A DNA stretch of 64,000 nucleotides from Anaerolineae bacterium (GCA_023151115.1 JAKLJP010000004.1:124001-188000); one strand, 5' to 3'. Shown: positions 25,431 to 35,332, numbered from the stretch's first letter. Program-made: numbers and translations. The notes: generated by a model from the letters alone, not told the origin.

Positions 25431-28202
25431 ATGAAATATTTTATCTGGTTCTTCTGCTTACTCCTCCTTCTGACCAGTTGGCCGGCTAATTTGGCCGCCG
25501 CCCAAAGCGACTCACCGCCTGTCTGGCAAATTTACACCAACGGCAACGAAATTATCAGCCTGGCCCTTTCTCCTCAGGCGGTCTGGGCCGGGACCACCGG
25601 CGGCCTGGTCCGCTGGGACCGGGCCGGCAGCGGCTATCTCAAATATACGACGGTGGACGGCCTGGCCGGCAACGAGGTCCGCGCCGTTGCGGTTGACTCG
25701 ACGGGTCTGGTTTGGGCGGGAACCGCGTATGGGTTAAGTCGCTTTGATGGCGAAACCTGGGCTACCTACACCCGTGAGGACGGTCTGCCCGATAATCAGG
25801 TTTACGTCCTGGCCCTCGACCGCGGGGGCCGGCTGTGGGTAGGCACCGGCGGTGGGGTCAGCATCTTTGACGGCCAGACCTGGACCACCTATACTCGTGA
25901 CGATGGCCTGCTGGATAACCGGGTCCAAGCCATTGCCTTTGATTCTTCTGGCGCGGCTTGGCTGGGCACGCCCTATGGGCTAAGCAGTTTTGATGGGCAA
26001 AGCTGGACCTCCCATCAGCCTGAAGGGTACAGTTACAGCAACGTGGCCGATATTGCCATTGATCCCGATGGCTCAGTTTGGGTCGTCTTTAACTGGTCAA
26101 ACTGGCCCCACTGCGGCGGCGGCGTTAGCATCTTTAATGGGCAGGAGTGGCTCAGGCATCAATCGGGCTGCGGCTACCAGACGGTGGCCCTTGAGTCCAA
26201 TGGGGTTTGGCTAGGCGGCGAGGGCGGCCTCGATTATTTTGACGGCCAGCAGTGGCAGTCTATCGCCCTGGATGTGACCGGCCTGGAAGATGATTCGGCT
26301 CTGGACGATGTACTGGCCCTGGTTCCCGGCCCGGTGGGGCAGCTATGGGTCGGTACCCGGCGCGGGCTGCACCGGCTCAACGGCCAGCAGTGGACAGCCT
26401 ATCTCACTGGCGACGGCCTGCCCCATAATAACATCTCTGCTGTAACCATAGGCCCCGCTGGCGAAGCCTGGGTCGGGGCTGGTCCGGCCAACCTGTCGCG
26501 CCTGGAAAACGGGCAGTGGACCGCCTTCACCGCCGCCGACGGTCCCGCCATTGCCAATTATATTTCGGCTATCATCCCTGACTCAGCCGGGCAAATGTGG
26601 ATAGGCAGCGACCTGGGTGGGTTGAGCCGTTATGACGGCCAGCAATGGCAAACTTATACCAGCGAAACCGGCTTTCTCGATAACAACGTTCTGGCCATGG
26701 CTGCCGCTCCATCCGGGGGCTTATGGGTCGGGACCAACGACGGCGCAGCCTACTTTGACGGCCAGCAGTGGCAAACCTACACCACTGCCAACGGCCTGTT
26801 GGATAACACCATCTTCGCAGCGGTGGTAGACCGGCAGGGGCGGGCCTGGCTGGGTACGCCGCGCGGCCTGAGCGTGTTTGATGGCTCCACCTGGACCGCC
26901 TACACTACGTCTGAGGGTTTGGCCGATAATTACATCAACGCCTTGGTGGTGGATCAGGCCGGTCAGGTCTGGGCCGGCAGCGGGAGTCCACCTCTGTATG
27001 GCGCTGGAGGTAGCCATGGCTTGAGCATGTTTGATGGCGCTGTCTGGCACACTTACAGTCAGGCCAACGGTCTGGCCCAGAGCCGGGTTAATGCCCTAGC
27101 TGTAGAGGCGACAGGTCGGGTGTGGATTGGTACTGATGACGGGGTCAGTGTGTTTGATGGAACCGGCTTTACCACCTATACCGTCGCCGACGGCCTGGCC
27201 GATAATCGGGTGACGGCCATCGGTTTTGACCCGGCTGGGCGGGTCTGGCTGGGCACGGAGCATGGCCTGAGTATTTTGGGCCAGCCGCTGGCAGTTGCCC
27301 CGGATAGTTTGGACAATAGTGGGTCGGGTGTCTTTACCACCTATACCCCTGCCGAGGGTCTGGCCGATGATATGATATATGACCTGGCTATTGACTCTAC
27401 TGGGCAGGTTTGGGCCGGAACGATGCGCGGCCTGAGCGTATTTGATGGCACAGCCTGGCGCAGCTATACCACCGCCGATGGCCTGGCCGGCAACGAAGTT
27501 CACGCCATTGACTTTGACCCGGCCGGCGGCGTGTGGCTGGCTACCAGCGGTGGGTTGAGCCACTTCGATGGACAGCAGTGGGCCAGTTACACTGAAGCCG
27601 ACGGCCTGGTAGATGATATGGTCAAGGACGTGGCCGTTGACCAGGCTGGCCGGGTCTGGGCGGCCACCTTAACCTTTGGGGTCAGCATGTTTGACGGCCA
27701 GACCTGGACTACTTATACCGTCGAGAATGGCTTGAGCAGTAACGACACCCGCTCGATTGCTGTGGATGCCAGCGGCGCGGTTTGGGTAGGAACCTGGCGC
27801 GGCCAACTGGATCGCTTTAATGGTCAGCAGTGGCAGCACTTTAGCCGGGCCGATGGCCCGGTGGATACGGGCGCGCTCGACATCGCGGTTGACTCGGCCG
27901 GGCCGGTCTGGTTTGCCACCCAGTCTGGGTTGAGTCGTTTTGACGGTCAGCAGTGGACTTCCTACACCCAGACCGAGGGGCTGCCGGGAAATACCATCTA
28001 TGCTGTCGCTCTTGACCCCACCGGCCGCACCTGGGCAGGGGTGATGGACCACGGCCTGGCCCACTTGAAAGATGACCATACCTGGCACACCTACACCGTC
28101 GCTGACGGCTTGGTAGACGCCGGCATCTGGGCCATTGCCGTTGGCCCAGATGGCTCTATCTGGGCCGGTACCACGCACGGTATCAGCCGCTTGCAGCCGT
28201 AG
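25431..28202 (+). CDS. Secreted two-component-type propeller protein (Reg_prop repeats)
   Basis: A 923-residue protein with a signal peptide (FIWFFCLLLLLTSWPANLAAA). About twenty repeats of roughly 40 residues follow, of the form TWTTYTxxDGLxDNxVxAIAxDxxGxVWxGTxxGLSxFDGQ, which is the Reg_prop propeller unit. In hybrid sensors such repeats form the periplasmic glycan-sensing part. Here no membrane helix, kinase or DNA-binding domain follows, so it is an exported propeller alone. The ATG at 25431 is preferred over the TTG at 25428 because of the aaAGGA site. High repeat similarity suggests recent internal duplication. Confidence 0.85.
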   Translation: MKYFIWFFCLLLLLTSWPANLAAAQSDSPPVWQIYTNGNEIISLALSPQAVWAGTTGGLVRWDRAGSGYLKYTTVDGLAGNEVRAVAVDSTGLVWAGTAYGLSRFDGETWATYTREDGLPDNQVYVLALDRGGRLWVGTGGGVSIFDGQTWTTYTRDDGLLDNRVQAIAFDSSGAAWLGTPYGLSSFDGQSWTSHQPEGYSYSNVADIAIDPDGSVWVVFNWSNWPHCGGGVSIFNGQEWLRHQSGCGYQTVALESNGVWLGGEGGLDYFDGQQWQSIALDVTGLEDDSALDDVLALVPGPVGQLWVGTRRGLHRLNGQQWTAYLTGDGLPHNNISAVTIGPAGEAWVGAGPANLSRLENGQWTAFTAADGPAIANYISAIIPDSAGQMWIGSDLGGLSRYDGQQWQTYTSETGFLDNNVLAMAAAPSGGLWVGTNDGAAYFDGQQWQTYTTANGLLDNTIFAAVVDRQGRAWLGTPRGLSVFDGSTWTAYTTSEGLADNYINALVVDQAGQVWAGSGSPPLYGAGGSHGLSMFDGAVWHTYSQANGLAQSRVNALAVEATGRVWIGTDDGVSVFDGTGFTTYTVADGLADNRVTAIGFDPAGRVWLGTEHGLSILGQPLAVAPDSLDNSGSGVFTTYTPAEGLADDMIYDLAIDSTGQVWAGTMRGLSVFDGTAWRSYTTADGLAGNEVHAIDFDPAGGVWLATSGGLSHFDGQQWASYTEADGLVDDMVKDVAVDQAGRVWAATLTFGVSMFDGQTWTTYTVENGLSSNDTRSIAVDASGAVWVGTWRGQLDRFNGQQWQHFSRADGPVDTGALDIAVDSAGPVWFATQSGLSRFDGQQWTSYTQTEGLPGNTIYAVALDPTGRTWAGVMDHGLAHLKDDHTWHTYTVADGLVDAGIWAIAVGPDGSIWAGTTHGISRLQP

Positions 28203-28365
28203 CTGATTGATTGGATAGTGGCTTGTGATGAGGATTACTGCCTATGCCGATGTAAAATGTTAGGCAAAAACGGGCTGTTTTATTACGCCCTTTGCTTTCC
28301 AGCCGCATTGACAACATCTTAACCTGATTTATAATCCTAAATGGAAAAACGCGAATCGGGAGATA

Positions 28366-28442
28366 TACTAAACGCACGCTAAAATTTCCGTAGGACGGCA
28401 TCCCCATGCGTCAGCTACGGAAATTTTGAAATGCGTTGGGTA
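28366..28442 (+). mobile_element. MITE-B, 77 bp, copy 1
   Basis: The ends TACTAAACGCACGC and GCGTTGGGTA form imperfect inverted repeats with a strong internal pair AAAATTTCCGTAG/CTACGGAAATTTT, flanked by TA (28364-28365, 28443-28444). A 100-bp relative is at 55933-56032. The remainder of the 369-bp spacer holds a word hairpin and no gene. Confidence 0.8.
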
Positions 28443-28497
28443 TAACTCGAAAACAGGGGTGTGTTCAGAAGCCTGAGCACGCCACCGATAACGAATT

Positions 28498-28550
28498 GAG
28501 GCGAGGAAGCGAAATATTCTTCGCCTCCTCGCCTCACGCCTCATCGCGTC
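28498..28550. repeat. Word-hairpin element (GAGGCGAG words)
   Basis: GAGGCGAGGAAGCGAA pairs with TTCGCCTCCTCGCCTC around an ATATTC loop. It sits just upstream of the META/LysM gene. The same words recur at 44653-44720. Confidence 0.75.
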
Positions 28551-28571
28551 TTTATTTACGAGGAGAAACTG

Positions 28572-30575
28572 ATGAAACGGTTAATGATGGTTGTTATGCT
28601 GCTGGTTTCTGTGCTGCTGGTTGGCTCGCCCGCGCTGGCTTTTCAGAATGAAGCGAATGAACTGGCAGGGAGGGTGTGGATGTGGCAGCAAACCCAGGAC
28701 AGCAGCGGCCAGGTTATCACCCCGCCAGACCCCACCCGTTATACCCTTGAGTTTCTGGCTGACGGCACGGTAGCGGTGCAGGCCGACTGCAACCAGGGCA
28801 GCGGCAGTTACACGGTCAGCGCGAACACGATAGATATTGGTCAATTGATTACTACTTTGGCCGCCTGTCCCGCTGGCGCGCAAGACACGGAATTTCTACG
28901 CCAGTTGGACGAGGTTGTTTCCTATCTGTTCCAAAATGGAAATTTATATCTGGTGTTGCCGGTTGACTCCGGCTCCATGGAGTTTGTCCCGGCTGGGCAA
29001 GCGGGTGCAGCCGGTCAAGCGGCCAATGGCGAAGCTTACATCGTACAAGCCGAGGATTGGCTGAGCAAAATCGCCGAGAAGCAGTACGGCGACCCGCTGG
29101 CTTACCCGGCCATTATCGAGGCCACCAACGCCAAAGCCGCCGAGGACAGCAGCTTTGCCCTCATCAGCGACCCCAACGTGCTGGAAGCCGGCCAGAAGTT
29201 GTGGCTGCCGGCCTCGAAATTTGTGGGCAGTTATGGGGCCAGCCTGCCGGCTGCTTCCAGTCCGGGGCGTGAAATCACGCTGAAACTCAAGCTGGATAAC
29301 AACGCCGAACTGAGCACCGATTACCTGAACGGTGAACTCCCAATTATTGAAACAGGTTCCTGGCAAGACAACCGCGACAACACGGCGACGCTCAGCTTGA
29401 GCGGCCGGGCCGATGGGGTAGTGTATGAAGCGCCGACGGTGGTCACTTTTCAACTTGCCGGCATGACCTTGACCGCCGTGGAGTATGACGAAACCCTGTT
29501 CGGCTCCGAGGGGCTAACCCTGACCCGGCAGGAGAGCGCCTCGCCCCAAAGTCAGGCTGCGGTAGGGATTTATAAATCGCTGCTGCCTGCCGCTTCCAGC
29601 CCCGGTATTGACAGCACCCTCTACCTCAATATTGACAACACGGTGCGCCTGGTGGAAGATTATCTCAACGGCGAGCCGGCCATCGTCGAAGTGGGCCGTT
29701 GGCAGAGTGTGGGCAGCCAGATAGAAGTCAGCCTCAGTGGGCAGGAAGGTGGGACAGTCTACGATGCGCCTAATATTGTCACCTTTACGTTGGCTGGCGA
29801 CATTTTAGCTACCATCCCGGACGAAGATTTTTACGGCTCAGCCGGGCGGAGATATATCCGCTTTGAGGCCCTGGCCACAGGTCAGCAGACGATACCTTAT
29901 GACTCGGCTCAAGCTGCCCAGTCCATGAGCCAGGATTTGACCGGGATTTACAAAGGTTTTTCCCCGGCCGCCTCCTGCTGCGGCCTGGATTGGACCCTGT
30001 TTTTGAACCCAGACAACAAGGTTAGCCTCAAGAGTGATTATCTCAACGGTGAAGCGCCGATTGTCGAAGCCGGGACATGGGCCGTAGTGGATAACACGCT
30101 AAGTGTGACCCTCAGTGATGCCGAGTCTCCCTATACTTTCCAGGTGGCCGACGGCGTGCTGATTTCCAACGACTTCTCTATTTTTGGTGAAGCGCCGCTG
30201 CGGCTGTATCGTTTTGATGTAGCGGCGGCGCGCAGTGCCGATAAATCCTTTGTCACCGGCACAGTTAGCTACTTGCAGCGAATTGCCTTACCCCCGCAAG
30301 CCGGCATTACTATACAATTGGTAGATGTATCAAGGGCGGATGCCCCCGCCGAAGTCATCTCGGAGCAAGTTATTGTGGCCAACGGGCAGCAGGTTCCTTT
30401 TGCCTTTGCCCTGCCCTATAACCCCGCCGCGATTGACCCCAGCCATACTTATGCCGTCCAGGCCCGCATCGAGGCTGAGGGAAAATTGCTTTTCATCACC
30501 ACCAGCGCCTATAATGTGATCACGCAGGGCAATCCAACCAATCTTGAGATTGTTTTGGAGAGTGTTGCTAATTAG
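28572..30575 (+). CDS. Exported META/LysM/repeat/YbaY-type mosaic protein
   Basis: A 667-residue exported protein. Signal peptide 1-23 (MVVMLLVSVLLVGSPALAFQ). Residues 28-135 are a META (HslJ-like) domain with AVQADCNQGSGSYTV and TLAACPAG. Residues 150-212 are a LysM-like unit (YIVQAEDWLSKIAEKQYGD, LEAGQKLWLPA) that should bind peptidoglycan. Three NlpE-like copies follow, each with PAASSPG or PAASCCG, LNxDN and DYLNGE. The last 100 residues match YbaY/YscW (TVSYLQRIALPPQAGITIQL). The set suggests a cell-wall-bound stress protein. Its TAG stop lies in repeat words. Confidence 0.8.
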   Translation: MKRLMMVVMLLVSVLLVGSPALAFQNEANELAGRVWMWQQTQDSSGQVITPPDPTRYTLEFLADGTVAVQADCNQGSGSYTVSANTIDIGQLITTLAACPAGAQDTEFLRQLDEVVSYLFQNGNLYLVLPVDSGSMEFVPAGQAGAAGQAANGEAYIVQAEDWLSKIAEKQYGDPLAYPAIIEATNAKAAEDSSFALISDPNVLEAGQKLWLPASKFVGSYGASLPAASSPGREITLKLKLDNNAELSTDYLNGELPIIETGSWQDNRDNTATLSLSGRADGVVYEAPTVVTFQLAGMTLTAVEYDETLFGSEGLTLTRQESASPQSQAAVGIYKSLLPAASSPGIDSTLYLNIDNTVRLVEDYLNGEPAIVEVGRWQSVGSQIEVSLSGQEGGTVYDAPNIVTFTLAGDILATIPDEDFYGSAGRRYIRFEALATGQQTIPYDSAQAAQSMSQDLTGIYKGFSPAASCCGLDWTLFLNPDNKVSLKSDYLNGEAPIVEAGTWAVVDNTLSVTLSDAESPYTFQVADGVLISNDFSIFGEAPLRLYRFDVAAARSADKSFVTGTVSYLQRIALPPQAGITIQLVDVSRADAPAEVISEQVIVANGQQVPFAFALPYNPAAIDPSHTYAVQARIEAEGKLLFITTSAYNVITQGNPTNLEIVLESVAN

Positions 30576-30620
30576 GGTAGCAGGGTAGCAAGGTTGCAGG
30601 GTCGCAGGGCTTCCCTGTCT
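30576..30620. repeat. Word element (GGTAGCAG words), one arm clear
   Basis: Tandem GGTAGCAGGGTAGCAAGGTTG-type words begin at the stop codon of the preceding gene. The complementary arm (ccctgtctactgtct) is weak. Confidence 0.55.
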
Positions 30621-30649
30621 ACTGTCTAATATTTTCAGGAGAAGTAGCG

Positions 30650-30910
30650 ATGGGATTTATTAGCTGGATTATCTTTGGGGCGCTGGCCGGTTGGGTGGCT
30701 AGCCTGATTACCGGCCGCAATCAACAGATGGGCTGCCTGGCCAATATTATTGTGGGCGTCGTGGGGGCCTTTATCGGCGGGTTGCTGGTTGAACTGTTTT
30801 CTGGGCGGGATTTTGGCTTCGGCTGGAATTGGACCAGTTTCGGCGTGGCGGTTTTGGGCGCGGTGCTGCTGTTGGCCATCACCGGCTTTTGGCAGGGCCG
30901 GAGACGTTGA
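30650..30910 (+). CDS. GlsB/YeaQ/YmgE family stress membrane protein
   Basis: An 86-residue protein with three membrane helices and the family pattern: WIIFGALAGWVASLITGR, then a Cys-containing loop (QQMGCLANIIVGVVGAFIGG) and a last helix AVLGAVLLLAITGFW. These small proteins are general-stress induced in many bacteria; the biochemical role is unknown. A strong AGGAGAAGTAGCG ribosome site precedes the ATG. The stop is directly followed by a word-hairpin element. Confidence 0.85.
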   Translation: MGFISWIIFGALAGWVASLITGRNQQMGCLANIIVGVVGAFIGGLLVELFSGRDFGFGWNWTSFGVAVLGAVLLLAITGFWQGRRR

Positions 30911-30929
30911 GAAATGAGAATTAAACTGG

Positions 30930-30980
30930 GGAGATTAGAGATTGGAGATTCAGATTAAGAATCTCCAATCTCTAATCTCC
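30930..30980. repeat. Word-hairpin element with perfect 21-bp stem
   Basis: GGAGATT words in the left arm (30930-30950) pair perfectly over 21 bp with the right arm (30960-30980) around a 9-base loop. It lies between the converging GlsB and MenA genes and could act as a two-way terminator. Confidence 0.85.
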
Positions 30981-30991
30981 TGAGTTGCCTG

Positions 30992-31918
30992 TCAGCTTAA
31001 CCACCGTCCGATAAGCAGCCCGGCGGAAAATAACAGTCCGTAAACCAATTCCAGGCGGGCGGTTCCGGCCAAGGCTTGGTTGAGAATGCGGCCTTGGCTG
31101 TGCCAGACCAGATGCAGCAGCGGGCCAACCAGCAGTAGCGACAGCCAGGCCAGTAGCACCCACATAGTAGATGCGCCCGTCAACCACATCAGCAGCGGGC
31201 AGAGATAGGCCGCTGCCAGCAGCAGACTGTATTCAAGCTGCGCTCCCCGCGCTCCCAGACGCACGGCCAGCGTTTTTTTACCGGCTGCCCGGTCGGTTTC
31301 AATATCGCGCAGGTTGTTGACCACCAGAATGGCCGTCGCCAGCAGTCCGATAGGTACAGCAGCCCACCAGGCCGCCAGACTGACCGTTCCCGCCTGGACA
31401 TAATAGGTGCCACAAACCGCCGCCAGGCCAAAAAAGAGAAAGACAAACAAATCGCCCAGGCCGTTGTACCCCAGCGGAAAAGGACCGCCGGTGTAGGCAA
31501 TCCCGGCGGTGATGGACAGCAGGCCAATCAGAACAATCGGCCAGCCGCCGACGACTATCAGGTACAGACCAATCAAGGCGGCCAGGCCAAAGGTCAAGCC
31601 CATCGCCCTCAAAACCTGCTCCGGCGTTAGCAGCCCGGCCTGAGTGACCCGCAGCGGGCCAAGCCGCGTCCCTGTATCAGCCCCTTTTTTGTAATCAAAA
31701 ACATCGTTGGCCAGGTTGGTCCCAATCTGAATGAGCAGCGCCGCGAGCAGGGCTGCTAACGCCGGCCCTGGCTTAAAAACCCCCTCGCTCAGGGCCAGGG
31801 CCGCACCAACGATAACCGGAACAGCCGCCGCAGGCAGCGTTTTGGGACGGGCGGCCAGCAGCCAGATTTGTAAAGGGGAAAATTGAGGGGAGGCAAACTG
31901 AGGTTTTACCGGGTCCAA
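30992..31918 (-). CDS. menA: 1,4-dihydroxy-2-naphthoate polyprenyltransferase
   Basis: A 308-residue UbiA-superfamily membrane enzyme with about eight helices. The two Asp-rich motifs are [16 protein letters not shown] and [17 protein letters not shown], with [14 protein letters not shown] at the N-terminus as in MenA. It joins a polyprenyl chain to 1,4-dihydroxy-2-naphthoate in menaquinone synthesis. The only in-frame start upstream of the domain appears to be a TTG at 31918, overlapping the kinase gene by 13 nt, which implies coupled translation. No other men genes are in the window. Confidence 0.9.
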   Translation of the reverse strand: MDPVKPQFASPQFSPLQIWLLAARPKTLPAAAVPVIVGAALALSEGVFKPGPALAALLAALLIQIGTNLANDVFDYKKGADTGTRLGPLRVTQAGLLTPEQVLRAMGLTFGLAALIGLYLIVVGGWPIVLIGLLSITAGIAYTGGPFPLGYNGLGDLFVFLFFGLAAVCGTYYVQAGTVSLAAWWAAVPIGLLATAILVVNNLRDIETDRAAGKKTLAVRLGARGAQLEYSLLLAAAYLCPLLMWLTGASTMWVLLAWLSLLLVGPLLHLVWHSQGRILNQALAGTARLELVYGLLFSAGLLIGRWLS

Positions 31919-34053
31919 CTAATTCGTTCCTCGGTCCAGCCACGGCTGGCGTTGGTATCGCGGCCCACAAAACCGTCAGGCGAGCCTTCCATTTCAAAAA
32001 GCAGTCTTTGACTCCCGCCGGTAGGACTCATCACCCAGATGCCCCACTCGCCGCCGCGCCGGCTGACAAAAGCCAGGGCTTTGCCATCGGGCGACCAGGC
32101 GGGCAGGCCATCCTCGGCCGGGTCGTCGGTGAGGCGCTGCAAATCGGAACCGTTGGCGCTGACCAGGTAAATATCCCAGTTTCCTTCTTGCTGCGACATA
32201 AAAGCAATCTTCTGGCCGTCAGGTGAAGGCGCGGGAGCCGTGTCACGTTCAGAAGTGGTTAATACCTGCAAATCAGTCGCAGAAGTGGTAGCGCTGCGCA
32301 GACCGGGCGCGGTGCGGCCCCAGCCTCTGAAGACAAGCCGGCCATCAAGCCCGATGGTGGGGTACTCGCCTTCACTGATGACTATCCCTTCGGTTCGGTC
32401 CTGAGTGCTGCCCACCCGAATTAAACGGGATTTGCGATCACCCTCACGGCGCGAAAGCAGCACAATTTCCCGGCCATCGGCGCTCCATGTGGGCAGTTGG
32501 TCTTCTACAAAATTGGCCACAATGATTGGATTCGCACCGGAAACATCCATCGTCATCAGGCCCCACGAGTCGAGCCGCCAGGAGTGAAAAGCAATCCGCG
32601 TGCCATCGGGGCTAAAAGCCGGCTGGCTGGCCCCTTTACGGTAAAGACGAGTGCCTGAGCCATCAGCCTGGCCAAAATAAATATCAAAATCTGTGCCATT
32701 ATAAACGGGATAGGCAATGGTCCCCACCAGCGAAGCCTCCAGCACGCTCTGAACAGGCGCAGTTGGTTTGTTTGTAGGAACCGGGCTGGCTGTGGCTGTG
32801 GCTTCAGGTGTTGGCGTGTCGGTTTCTACCGGCGCAGTTTCTACCGTTGGCGTGGCTTCCACCACCGGGGTAGGGGTATCGGTGGGAGCATCACCGAGCG
32901 CCTGGACAAACAACTCGGTCGGGGTCGGGGTTGGCTGTTCCACCGTGCTCAGCGCAGGTTGGGCAATGGCTGGAGTATTGCCCCCCAAGCCAAAGAGCAA
33001 ATAAGAGACGCCGGCCAAAATGAGCAGCACCACCATTAACCCCACCAGGCCAAACACCCAGGCCGATATGGGGGCAGGTGTTTTGCGGGCCGCCGGTTTG
33101 GCCGGGGGCACTGCGGGGGTGCTTTTGGCCGGACTACGCAGCGCCAGCCGCATCTCCTCGGCGGATTGGAAGCGCTGGCCGGGATAAATTTCCATCGCCT
33201 GCAAAACAACCCGCTCGGTGTTTTCTGACAGCAGCGGGTTGAGCTGGCGGGGTGGGGTCAACTGCTCCAGGTTGAGCACCCGCTTGTGGACGTCGGGCGG
33301 GTAGAGATTGGTCAAAAGATGGTACATGGATGCGCCCAGGGCATAAATGTCGGAGCGGGCGTCGGTATGATCGTCGCTGCTGGCAAACTGCTCCAGGGGG
33401 GCATAGGCCGGGGTGCCGATCCCGCGTAGTTCGGCTTTAGTTTTGGGATTAGTGGGATCGAGGAGTTTTACCAGACCAAAATCTACCAGTTTGACCTTAT
33501 TGTTGAGCGGATTGACCCGAATATTGGCCGGTTTGATGTCGCGGTGAATGATCGGCTGAGGGCTTTGGCTGTGCAGATAGGCCAGCGCATCCAGCACTTG
33601 ATCGGCCCAGAATAAGACCAACTCTTCGCTCATGGGCTGCCTGGCCCGCTGCAAGGCGCTGTCCAGGTCTTCACCTTCGACGTAATCCATGACCAAATAC
33701 TGGCGCTCATTTTCAATAAAATAGTCCGACACTTTGGGCAAGCCGGGATGGTCAAGCTGCCCCAAAACATTGGCCTCGGCTAAAAACTGCTCGCGCGTCT
33801 GGGCTTGAAATTCCGGGCTGGCGTTGGCATCAGGCCGGTTTTCTTTGATGGCGCAGCGCCGGCCCACCAGACGTTTATCCTCTGCCAGGTAAACGGCGCC
33901 CATCGCGCCGCAGCCCAAAACGCTAATCACCTGATAACGGCTGCCCAGGGTGGTGCGATACCCCAGCAGACCTTGCAGCGTAGCCGGGCAGTTGCTGCAC
34001 TTGGGCGCATCATCGGGATTATCAAAACTGCAATTGGGGCACATTTGAGACAT
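31906..34053 (-). CDS. Zinc-ribbon Ser/Thr protein kinase with TolB-like repeats
   Basis: A 715-residue protein. Residues 1-25 are a zinc ribbon (CPNCSFDNPDDAPKCSNC). The kinase domain (about 38-300) has a glycine loop GCGAMGAVYLA, catalytic IIHRDIKPANI and LVDFGLVKLL. A membrane helix (about 335-355) is followed by a Thr/Pro-rich linker and PD40/TolB-type propeller repeats (GTRIAFHSW, GREIVLLSRREG, GQKIAFMSQQEGNWD, GKALAFVSRRGGEWG). The kinase should face the cytoplasm and the propeller the outside, linking an external signal to phosphorylation. It sits 12 nt downstream of a GT4 gene and overlaps menA. Confidence 0.9.
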   Translation of the reverse strand: MSQMCPNCSFDNPDDAPKCSNCPATLQGLLGYRTTLGSRYQVISVLGCGAMGAVYLAEDKRLVGRRCAIKENRPDANASPEFQAQTREQFLAEANVLGQLDHPGLPKVSDYFIENERQYLVMDYVEGEDLDSALQRARQPMSEELVLFWADQVLDALAYLHSQSPQPIIHRDIKPANIRVNPLNNKVKLVDFGLVKLLDPTNPKTKAELRGIGTPAYAPLEQFASSDDHTDARSDIYALGASMYHLLTNLYPPDVHKRVLNLEQLTPPRQLNPLLSENTERVVLQAMEIYPGQRFQSAEEMRLALRSPAKSTPAVPPAKPAARKTPAPISAWVFGLVGLMVVLLILAGVSYLLFGLGGNTPAIAQPALSTVEQPTPTPTELFVQALGDAPTDTPTPVVEATPTVETAPVETDTPTPEATATASPVPTNKPTAPVQSVLEASLVGTIAYPVYNGTDFDIYFGQADGSGTRLYRKGASQPAFSPDGTRIAFHSWRLDSWGLMTMDVSGANPIIVANFVEDQLPTWSADGREIVLLSRREGDRKSRLIRVGSTQDRTEGIVISEGEYPTIGLDGRLVFRGWGRTAPGLRSATTSATDLQVLTTSERDTAPAPSPDGQKIAFMSQQEGNWDIYLVSANGSDLQRLTDDPAEDGLPAWSPDGKALAFVSRRGGEWGIWVMSPTGGSQRLLFEMEGSPDGFVGRDTNASRGWTEERISWTR

Positions 34054-34065
34054 AAGGTTACTTAC

Positions 34066-35265
34066 CTATATGGCAATTGATTCTTGCTCCCGCAGAGTGG
34101 CCATTCCCGGCACGCTTTTCCCAAAAATATCGCAGTATACTTTGACCGTATTTTTGGCAATGGCTGCCTGGGTAAAATGGTCTTTGACTCGCTGGCGACC
34201 TTTTTGGCGTAGTGTTTCGCGCAAAGGTACATCGTCAATAAGTTGTTGAAGCTGGCTTTGTAATTCGTCTACATTGCCTTCGGCAAAAGTCAGCCCGGCT
34301 TCACCGATTACCTCCGGGATGGCTCCCGACCGCGCCCCGACTGTGATTACATCACAGGCCATGGCTTCAATCAACACCCGGCCAAACTGCTCTTTCCAGT
34401 TAGGGCGGGTGAGCGAGGGCAGCACCAGCACATCCAAGCCGCTGAAGTAGTGGGGCAGATGGGTTGAAGGCAGCTTTTGGTCAAAGGTAACGCGGGGCGC
34501 GATGCCCAGCCATTGGGTCATTTTTTCCAACCGTTCCCGGTCGGGGCCACTGCCCAAAATTTGCAGAGTCCAGGGTCCGGTGAGACGGCTGGCGGCATGG
34601 AGCAAAATTTCCAGCCCTTTCTCTTCAACCAGCCGCCCGACATAGCCAATAGCCAGCGCCGGCTGAGTGGGTGGGCGGGTCGTCCGTTGTTTGAAAATGC
34701 TGATCCGACCCTGACGGGTGGGGCGCTGGCGGCGGTAATAAATGTTTGGGTCAACTCCAAATTGGGGAATGAGATGAATCGGACCCCGATAACCCTTACG
34801 CTGCCATACCTGGGCCGACTCGCTGTTGCCGGCCAGTAAGGCATCGGCATTATTGAGCACGTAGCGTTCCATCCAGTTAAAAGGAGGCGGGTAGCGCCGT
34901 TGCAAGTTTTGCCAGCTAAAAACCACCGTCCCGGCCCTCACCGAGCGAGCCAGCCGCATCGCCAGAAACGTAGCTAAATTATACGGCTCTTCATCAATGT
35001 GAAAAATATCGGGCCGCACCTGGCGCACAATCTTGCCCAGCTTGGGGTAAAAGTGCAGATGGTAGTTGCCGTTAAAAGCAATATCGGTTACTACCAGATT
35101 GTAGCCCTTGGTGTAAACCTTTTCCAGGCGAGTTGGATCGCGGGGGTCTTCCCAGGAAGGAGGGACCACCACCGTCAAATCAACCCCGTCAATGGCCGCT
35201 ATCTCTTCGAGTTTTTTTTGATAAGCGCCTACAATACAGGCCTTGGAGAGCATGAGAACTTTCAT
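34066..35265 (-). CDS. GT4 family glycosyltransferase
   Basis: A GT-B enzyme of about 399 residues starting at MKVLMLSKACIVG (ATG at 35265); a longer frame to 35301 adds an unlikely leader. The donor domain has AIGYVGRLVEEKGLEILLHA, the QILGSGPDRERLE motif and FGRVLIEAMACDVITVGARSG with the EX7E-type Glu. It transfers a sugar to lipid or polysaccharide at the membrane. Together with the GT4 gene at 35588 and the kinase it may form an envelope-glycan operon on the minus strand. Confidence 0.9.
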   Translation of the reverse strand: MKVLMLSKACIVGAYQKKLEEIAAIDGVDLTVVVPPSWEDPRDPTRLEKVYTKGYNLVVTDIAFNGNYHLHFYPKLGKIVRQVRPDIFHIDEEPYNLATFLAMRLARSVRAGTVVFSWQNLQRRYPPPFNWMERYVLNNADALLAGNSESAQVWQRKGYRGPIHLIPQFGVDPNIYYRRQRPTRQGRISIFKQRTTRPPTQPALAIGYVGRLVEEKGLEILLHAASRLTGPWTLQILGSGPDRERLEKMTQWLGIAPRVTFDQKLPSTHLPHYFSGLDVLVLPSLTRPNWKEQFGRVLIEAMACDVITVGARSGAIPEVIGEAGLTFAEGNVDELQSQLQQLIDDVPLRETLRQKGRQRVKDHFTQAAIAKNTVKVYCDIFGKSVPGMATLREQESIAI

Positions 35266-35332
35266 CAGATGTAAATTCGGTTGCGTAAACGAGAAATTCA
35301 ATTGAAACGTGAAGCGAGAAACATACCCTTAA

